From Phoma sp. XZ068 (Eukaryota > Ascomycota > Dothideomycetes > Pleosporales > Didymellaceae): a stretch of DNA of 64,000 nucleotides. Under the pieces are notes generated by a model, which was not told the DNA's origin, ran no database searches, and saw only the letters and a list, made by a program, of their open reading frames with translations. Positions 58,501-64,000 of the stretch are shown here, in pieces. The position numbers and the translations under genes were made by a program. The number at the start of each line of letters is the position of its first letter. Position 1 is the stretch's first letter. Where the stretch lies: the NCBI GenBank assembly GCA_004835665.1, contig RBKR01000002.1, positions 682,001 through 746,000 of the forward strand. Reading direction: 5' to 3'.

Positions 58501-59031
58501 CTTCTTGTCAGCCTGACGTCTGATGACGAGTTACCAGCGCCACGCACGCCAATGACACCGAACGAAATGTGCATACCAAGCGTAGAACAACGGCCTTGTA
58601 CTCCAGCTGACGAGGGAGACTGGGACGTTGAAGCAGCTATCGAACGCCGTGTCGTTCAGGTCATGTTCACGGTACCAAAGTCAAAGCTTCGCGTCGTTAA
58701 CGCCGATCCCGATGGGTCCAGCATCCTTTCATTACCTCGTGAGAACTCCAAGGATGGCGATGAGTTCCTAAGACCAGATATAGATGGATCGCCCAGCCGC
58801 GTGAAGGACCTCACCGGGAAATTTGAGCAAATGTCAAGCTCAAAGGTATCGTCACCAGGCATAACACCTAGAGCCAGCCCGGTACCGAGTCCGTCTCCAA
58901 GCGTTAGAAGTATAAGAATTCGGGCAAAGCATAGTTTAGTTTCGTCAAGTAAAGAAACCTCAGGTCAAGAATATATACCAAGGCCTCTTGGAGATTATAT
59001 TAACGCTAAGAAGAATATTTCTAGAGAATAA
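55567..59031 (+). CDS. Large single-pass kelch/galactose-oxidase-type membrane protein
   Basis: Probable surface or endomembrane protein, function unknown. Single exon, 1,154 residues. Signal peptide: hydrophobic stretch LFHVPLLMSVALAQ near residues 17-30. Residues about 35-430 form a beta-propeller with kelch-like repeats: DPRSGHTAVLSSDGQQVVVYGG, LYGHGAVMLPGGIMMVSGGYS and similar, with many N-x-S/T sites. One membrane segment at about 454-477 (GIGMGIGLAAVCGLFAFYMW) is followed by a basic stop-transfer sequence (YTRRLQKQR). The remaining ~675 residues are Ser/Pro/Arg-rich and disordered, cytosolic by topology. Start may be the fifth residue Met (55,579). The last 15 codons are AT-rich and the stop lies about 40 bases inside the RIP-affected block, so the present C-terminus may not be the ancestral one. 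Confidence 0.83.
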   Translation: MYSTMAPSVIRLQWPTLFHVPLLMSVALAQMPYNPTRLLYNGDQLYVFQPSSRSSTQFQLGSINVSSKIDAANLPYTTLYPTLPFLDDKDSRAFTPVLDDGGNLTVYSGNCSQGASGGEVWSFIPASSNKQSRWLQHDVTVTDDKHAATIGANYLSNGISFSSIVGGTASNTGAYFFGGMCPLVEDSSNNWQSAANYSNLMVTLEPSSKENLAISYQMDVASNRGPPIPEAGFTMTGLAPTYSNRSDGSQTQQQNFVLIGGHTSAAFINMSQVALFSLPEQGWTFLSVQQPDTSHTNLATRDIPVVDPRSGHTAVLSSDGQQVVVYGGWVGDINSAAEPKLAILNIADGYGGNGNWQWVIPDSTQGHGPSSSSSLYGHGAVMLPGGIMMVSGGYSITASGSQRRRATPMANTKTYFLNVTSNTWITEYSPPSRVSDLEPAHTGPLSSPGQKAGLGIGMGIGLAAVCGLFAFYMWYTRRLQKQRNLREKQLQDLSFAAHRYNIDEYSPGFDGRGGLADTMEYMAGQTGSYYFPPGSQGGQGWKSSHGQDAERTGLLLEIPSPTRGLRRSLNGRPAYAMGAVRGPGQIHPIDELEEEEDDAEKAADKTPTIEGREVSVRRVDPTSSIFSNLPQLDPFSDTQRQTVAKKIAFRSASSSPVIEDVKDHEQTTTEWPGPSVAESRRSNTVSTGRISPDKSSSDDRTNSNLSENSTASVLSWTSSHDGLARSTSVRAASITAAAQTNPFRSPDASPTHDRPRRYSETGRKNPAEPRTQSFSSVRSNGNADIDSFRTAQSSFAHLQAEGEVLLGGNPEQIRPSTSSTSNGSNSHTSGDTEATNSRTATATPATSYALDMLRPESRDVRKSWLGSVRRVLRRSASGADRTRSLTNTVSYHEPYTDSPPSPVEAMTINNRISFPSNQPPRRAASDASFWKSRRGKQDWEEELESRWTRNSGDDWGAPEDIARAENDRLRQEWRQRGSLLVSLTSDDELPAPRTPMTPNEMCIPSVEQRPCTPADEGDWDVEAAIERRVVQVMFTVPKSKLRVVNADPDGSSILSLPRENSKDGDEFLRPDIDGSPSRVKDLTGKFEQMSSSKVSSPGITPRASPVPSPSPSVRSIRIRAKHSLVSSSKETSGQEYIPRPLGDYINAKKNISRE

Positions 59032-59303
59032 GTATATAGTAAATACTTAAACCTTTTTTTATATAAAGATTTTTTTTTCTAAACTTTATATTATATCTTA
59101 TAGGTTACTTACTAGTTATACTACTTACTTTTACTAAGCCTTTACTAAAATACTCTTTCTATACTAATATCTCTTTAAGAATACTAGTTAGATATATTAA
59201 AAAATATTAGGTATAGCTTATACTCTAAGCTTTTAAAATAGATATAATACTTTTTTAATAATATACTATAGCTATTTATAAAGTCTTTTAAAAGATTCTA
59301 ACT

Positions 59304-59887
59304 ATTAAAGTTATATTCTAAGTAAAGCTTATAACTACTTTTAATATTAGTTCTTAAAAATAAATAAATATAAAGTTATATAGTAATAAGTATAGTAATA
59401 GTAGAGAATTAAGTATAGATATATTAATTTATACTAAGTCTTTTAGCTAAAGTAGCCTATTCTACTTTTATATATATAATATACTAGATATTATAATCTT
59501 AGAAGAGAAGGTATAGTATAATAGAAGTTATAGTTATAAATTAGTAATATAGAGCTAAAAAAGAGCTATATAATATTCTATAATTCTATAAGTATAAACT
59601 ATACTAAGAGTATAAAATAGTATAAGATACTATATATATATTCTATAGAAAACTCTAAATTACTTATAGAAACTATAGAGCCTTTTATAGAACTTTATAA
59701 AATATTATAGAAAATATAGAATACTTCTTAGTATATAGTAATTAAAAACACTACCTTTATAGTATTATATTTAACTTTATTAATTAATCTTATTATTAGA
59801 TCTTAACTAACTCTTAAGCTAGATAGTCTACTCTATACTACTTATTATTAACTTATAGTTATTATAGTATTTTACTAGGTATTTATT
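59304..59887. repeat. Older, decayed inverted-repeat pair
   Basis: 59,304-59,372 matches the first 70 bases of the copy at 60,134 in the same orientation; 59,729-59,887 matches the copy ending at 61,387 in that copy's orientation, but with an internal deletion of about 55 bases. Together they look like a second, more degraded version of the inverted pair to the right. Confidence 0.65.
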
Positions 59888-60133
59888 ATAAAGAAAGTAG
59901 GTAGAGAGGTAATAAATATAAATAACTACTTTTTTTCTTTTTAGTAAAGAACCTAGATTACAAGAAAAAAATATTAATAATATAATTTAGCTTTATATTA
60001 TAAAGCTATATAATAGTATAGTTATATATTATACTATTATAGATAAGTAGTATAATATAATCTTATAGTATAAGTAAATAATAGAATATATTACTAGAGT
60101 TACTAGGTATCTTCTAAATACTAAAAGGTATAT

Positions 60134-60426
60134 ATTAAGGTTATATTCTAAGCAAAGCTTATAAATACTTCTAAGGTTAGTTCTCTAGAATAAATAGATA
60201 TATAGTAGATTATAGAAGATATAGATACTTAGTAAAATACTATAGTAACTATAGGTAATAATAAGTAGTATAGAGTAGACTATCTATTTTAAGAGTTAGG
60301 TTATAGTAAGAAGTATAGATAGTTAATCTATCTATCTTAATATATAAGTAAAGATTCTAATAATAAAGTATATTAATTAGGTTAAATATAAACTATAAGA
60401 GTTATATTTTTATATACTATATACTA
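60134..60426 (+). repeat. Inverted repeat, left copy (293 bp)
   Basis: Starts ATTAAGGTTATATTCTAAGC and ends ACTATATACTA. Its reverse complement matches 61,094-61,387 with only scattered, mostly transition-type differences, so the two are arms of one inverted pair or two insertions in opposite orientation. Confidence 0.88.
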
Positions 60427-60436
60427 AGAAGATAAA

Positions 60437-60501
60437 AGTGCTTATAGATAAGTAACTAGAGTTAATCTAATAAGATATAAGAGAGTGCTTATAGATAAGT
60501 A
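60437..60501. repeat. Direct repeat within the spacer
   Basis: The 18-base word AGTGCTTATAGATAAGTA occurs twice, near 60,437 and 60,484, followed by palindromic TTATTAATAA-type words. These lie between the two inverted copies. Confidence 0.6.
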
Positions 60502-61093
60502 TATTATACTATACTTATTAATAAGTATTCTAGTTATATATATTATACTTATTAATAAGTAGTTATATAATAGAGCTATATAGATATTTTCTTCTTTACT
60601 TATAGTAGCTTTCTAAGAAGTTAGGGGTTCTAGTTAGTAAATACTTATTACTATACTATTCTCTTATCTAGAATTATAATATTATTCTTTCTTCTTCTTA
60701 GTTTATTCTTAAACTATATAACTATATTTTAGTATTATATATAATCTATAGTCTTTATATCTAGTAACCTATAAGTTAAGATATCTTTATATATTTTTAA
60801 CTTTTATCTTACCTTAGAAATCTATTAAGCTAATATACCTATTATAATCTACTTATAACTAGCTAACTAGAATACTAATAGCCTTAGATACTAACAGCTT
60901 TAATATAATAATTATATAGGGCTTTTTATATAGTATAGTTATAGTATAGTTTTATTATAAGTTATATAATAAGCTTACTTCTTAGTAAGTAAGCTAGGTA
61001 GACTATATATAAAAGCTTATATAGCTTATATTAAGCTTAGTAATTTTAGCTTATATAGCTTATAGTAAGCTAGGTAAGCTACTATAATTATTA

Positions 61094-61387
61094 TAGTATA
61101 TAGTAATAAGAAATACTACCCTTATAGTAGTATATTTAACCTAATTAATATACTTTATTATTAGAATCTCTATTTATATATTAAGATAGATAGATTAACT
61201 ATTTATACTCCTTACTATAATCTAACTTTTAAGATAGATAGTCTACTCTATACTACTTATTATTACCTATAGTTACTATAGTATTTTACTAAGTATCTAT
61301 ACCCTCTATAATCTACTATATATCTATTTATTCTAGAGAACTAACCTTAGAAGTATTTATAAGCTTTACTTAGGATATAACCTTAAT
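61094..61387 (-). repeat. Inverted repeat, right copy (294 bp)
   Basis: Reverse complement of the copy at 60,134-60,426. Its outer end at 61,387 lies four bases before the first codon readable as transposase, so it marks the insertion or truncation point of the neighbouring element. Confidence 0.88.
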
Positions 61388-61390
61388 AGT

Positions 61391-62600
61391 TAGCTAAAGG
61401 TAGTCTAGTAAGGTAACTATAAGTAGGCTATAGCTATAGTAAGTATTAATAGTAAAGAATAGGCTATTTTAGCCTTTTTTATCTTTAAGGCCTACTACTA
61501 CCTCTCTATCTAGTATAAAAAAGAGAATCTACCTTAAGACTAGGTTATTAAAGTCTTTAATAATAGCTAAACTACTAATAAGCTTAGTCTAGACTAGATA
61601 GAGCACTTTAATAAGTATATAAAGTAGTATACTATTAGTAGCTACTATTTACTTATTATTAATAGTTATAAGAGCTATAATATTTTTAAATTCTAGTAAT
61701 ACTATAAAGATAATAAAATAATTACTCTTTATTTACTTTCTTACTTATTATACCTTATATAGCCTCTTAATATAGGTTATTTTACTACTTTAAAAAAAGT
61801 ATATAAGTACTAAGCTAAAATACTTATATATAATTAGATTAACTATATTATAAAAACTAAGTTCCTACTATACTTTATACACGCCTATAATACTATAATT
61901 ACTTTTAGTAATATCTAGAGAGAGTTCTAAGGTACTAGACTAGTCCTATTTAACTTAAAATAGGTTATAAGTAGCCTTAATATAAAGCTATAGACTCTAT
62001 TACTACTACTCTTTATAAATAATAAACTTTAGTAGTTATAAACTCTAAGTAATACTCTAGAATTTAGGTTATAATTAATACTTATAAAGATAAAGATTTA
62101 AAGGTATATAAATAGCTTACTAATATCTCTAGTTAAAGTATTTAAGAAGGTCTTAAAGAGGGTAGTTATTATTATATATAAGCTAGTATTAGTATAATAG
62201 AAAATTACTAAGCTTTAAGTAGCTAATAAGGCTACTATATACTAAAGATTATATAAAAGAAAGTAAGTTAAGGTAGAAGAGACTCTAATAGTTAAGAATA
62301 AGTAGTAAGTAACTACTTTAAAGGAGTTTAGAGTATATAGTAATAGAAAGAAGGTAAAAAAGTAGGTATATACTAAAGTAAGTAAGCCCTTCTAATAATA
62401 CTATAGATAGTATAATAAAACTAGGTATAATATATAAATATATAAGTAAGATATAGAAGTAGTTTCTAAATAATATTCTATACTATACTATACCTTATAG
62501 CACTAAAGTATAGTATTTTAGGCTATAATAGAGTAAAGTTTAGTAGGGGCTTAGTAAAAGTAATTCTCTTACTTAGTAATTCTCTTACCTATAAGGTATA
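61391..62600 (+). mobile_element. Fot1/pogo-type DNA transposon relic (RIP-inactivated)
   Basis: A single plus-strand frame runs from 61,391 to the stop at 62,471-62,473, about 360 codons, broken by many stops but with no apparent frameshift. Read through the stops it follows the DDE domain of Fot1/pogo transposases (Tc1/mariner superfamily): an equivalent of KVVQPGNREW at 61,397, of the FNKHTK segment before the second catalytic Asp, decayed DGHxSH at 61,661-61,675 (Asp codon now AAT), HLLQPLDVG at about 61,750-61,777 (catalytic Asp codon also AAT), and a C-terminal CCHC-like zinc-knuckle remnant near 62,390-62,450. All key codons differ from the family by C-to-T or G-to-A changes, as RIP produces. 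The N-terminal half, including the first catalytic Asp, is missing. Confidence 0.8.
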
Positions 62601-62999
62601 TTACTTTATATAACTATTTATATATATAATAGAACCTTTTAGTTAGCTAGACTATAATCTAGTTAAATCTAAAGCTATTTAAGATATAACTACTATATAC
62701 TACTATTAGAGAATCTAGAATATAAGGCTAAGTAAAAGCCTTTCTCTCTCTATAACTAGATAGATATATACTTTTAAGCTAAGAGTAATTAATTTAAAAA
62801 TAACTAATACCTTATATAGCTAGTAGTTAGAAGATAGTAGAAAGTAAAGGTAATTTTCCTATAGAGGTTTTTCCTAGCTAAAGAGTTAGACCTTAATTAA
62901 ATATAAATATAGCTATAATAAAGATTTTAGTTATATAGATAATAGAAGTAGCTATTAGTAGGTTTTAGGCTTAGTACTTTTTACCTATATTTTCTTAAC

Positions 63000-63755
63000 T
63001 ACTTAAACTATAAGCTAAATTTATAGAGGTATATAAAAAAGATTCTAAGGTTCTCTAGAAAGTAGTAGTAGTAAGAAAGTATATCTTTAAAATTAATTTA
63101 TTTCTTAAATAGCTTTTATTTTTTATTTATATTACTATAGGTTAGCCTACTTATAGTATAGAGATTCTTAGCTTACTTTACTATAATATAGTAAATAAAT
63201 ATTATTAAAATATTTTTATTAAGGATAGTCTAGTTAGTATAGTAACTATATATTATAAGGGATATAATATTATTAGGTCTATAAAGATTATCTACTGCTA
63301 TCTTCCTAGAGAAATTAGTAAGCTTGTTATTTACTACCTCTAGTTTATCTTGCTATTCTAGAAGAGCTTAGACTTGCTAGTCTAGGAGAATAAAGCACTT
63401 ATATTACCTTTTCTATAGTTAAAAGGTTATAAAACTTAGACTAGTACTTATACTAATATATTAAAAGAGAAGGCACGAATCTACCTGCAGACCTATTTAA
63501 ACATTACAATACTATAGACACATTTCTATTACTATATTGCGCGTTTACCTTAAAAGCGTTGGATTTAAGCAAGACTACAGTGTTAAAGAAAAGACATTAA
63601 TTAATTAAGCTAGCTATACAACGTAGATAGCGGGGACTATATACGCTCAAGGACTAGAAGAGGCTCCTAGAGCTATAGAAGCCAGAAGAGCTGAGTATTA
63701 GATAGTTAGTTGCAAATGGCATAGTTTTCTTGGGGTCCGCGCTTATCTACCCTGC
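63000..63755 (+). mobile_element. Relic of a helicase-like repeat protein
   Basis: Plus-strand frames, with at least two frame changes, preserve a pattern I associate with large RecQ/telomere-linked-helicase-like proteins that recur in repeats of filamentous ascomycetes: a degenerate GQPxRxxEILSL at 63,140, IFIKDSLVSIVT and YYKGYNI near 63,210-63,265, then YLPREISKLVIYYL at 63,300. Further on comes GTIYAQGLEEAPRAIEARRAEY, now in another frame, at about 63,637-63,700, and KWHSFLGV just after. Up to about 63,470 codons are RIP-type; beyond that GC returns to normal and only a few stops remain. The gene is broken. Assignment rests on remembered family patterns. Confidence 0.55.
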
Positions 63756-64000
63756 CGTAAGCGTCCGGCCTTGATTGAGATGTCAGACAAGGAAGGCAAG
63801 GCAGCAGGCAGTAGAAAGAGGCAGAAACGAGTATATGGAGAAGGTTTTGGAGCTTCAGCAAACCACGCGTTCAGTCACGCCACTTGTACATATAGGAAGA
63901 CGCGTTCACAACGCAATGTATAACATGCAGGCCGTAGTCGAGTGCAGTGAAATCAAAACAACTGTTCGCAGCGAGCCAGTAATCCACTGTCAGAATCAGT
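63756..64000. other. Unassigned end of window
   Basis: Normal base composition with CA and TG present. No gene recognised; it may be the end of the helicase-like repeat or single-copy flanking DNA. Confidence 0.4.

Larger units (their letters stand above)
58990..63470. repeat. RIP-mutated AT-rich repeat block
   Basis: About 4.5 kb of extremely AT-rich sequence dominated by TA, AG and CT steps; CA, TG and CG are almost absent over long stretches (for example none in 60,001-60,060), although they are normal on both sides. This is the expected result of repeat-induced point mutation, which turns CA into TA on either strand of duplicated DNA. Within it lie decayed transposon pieces described separately. 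Edges: sharp on the left at the kelch gene, more gradual on the right. No intact gene is present. Confidence 0.93.

Noticed and set aside
60060..60140. Possible copia-type reverse-transcriptase remnant (reading like RYLLNTKR)
   Set aside because: Only a few residues fit, and the match ends at the inverted repeat; too short to support in AT-rich DNA.
1..64000. tRNA or rRNA genes
   Set aside because: Scanning intergenic DNA for tRNA B-box-like words (GGTTCGAATC type) with a matching A box gave no convincing candidate by eye; a covariance-model scan would be decisive.

Overview
The window looks like nuclear DNA of a filamentous ascomycete. Genes carry short GT..AG introns of about 46-100 bases, are densely packed on both strands, and encode fungal-type products. 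One block (about 58,990-63,470) is extremely AT-rich and nearly devoid of CA, TG and CG dinucleotides, the mark of repeat-induced point mutation (RIP). Placement in Dothideomycetes/Pleosporales is an inference from gene types and RIP style; nothing seen here proves it.

Layout. 1-5 kb: a minus-strand MFS sugar transporter with eight exons, then about 3.5 kb with no recognisable gene. 5.5-7.1 kb: a Ser/Pro-rich hypothetical protein. 10.2-14.9 kb: a polynucleotide kinase 3'-phosphatase, Mediator subunit MED18 and, divergent from MED18, the small 2-oxoglutarate dehydrogenase subunit KGD4. 15-24.9 kb: gene-poor, holding one secreted RlpA/expansin-like protein. 24.9-36.4 kb is the densest part: eIF2B beta (GCD7), the nuclear-envelope phosphatase NEM1, a coiled-coil hypothetical, ribosomal protein uS12 (RPS23), the inner-nuclear-membrane protein IMA1, mitochondrial ribosomal protein uL24m (MRPL40) and ALG14. 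36.8-41.1 kb: a Dal5-type anion permease and an F-box-like protein. 42.3-52.8 kb: cytochrome c peroxidase (plus strand), then five minus-strand genes: a coiled-coil hypothetical, glutaredoxin GRX5, branched-chain aminotransferase, a membrane protein and methionine synthase MET6. 53.7-59.0 kb: a short-chain dehydrogenase and a large single-pass kelch-type membrane protein whose 3' end touches the RIP block.

The RIP block is a graveyard of repeats. On the plus strand, 61,391-62,473 keeps one continuous reading frame with the residue pattern of a Fot1/pogo DDE transposase, destroyed by transition-type substitutions and not by indels. It is immediately preceded by a pair of ~293-bp inverted repeats (60,134-60,426 and 61,094-61,387), with a more decayed second pair further left. 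From about 63,000 the relic of a helicase-like repeat protein can be read, and RIP fades partway through it near 63,470.

The genes are mostly housekeeping and do not form one pathway. Mitochondrial functions recur (KGD4, MRPL40, CCP1, GRX5), as do nuclear-envelope functions (NEM1, IMA1). Several pairs share divergent promoters: MED18/KGD4, GCD7/NEM1, the 281-residue hypothetical/RPS23, and IMA1/MRPL40. I found no convincing tRNA, rRNA, CRISPR array or secondary-metabolite cluster. Gene models were joined by eye from splice signals and frame continuity; the frames close exactly in all multi-exon models except the last part of the PNKP gene, where one splice site is uncertain.
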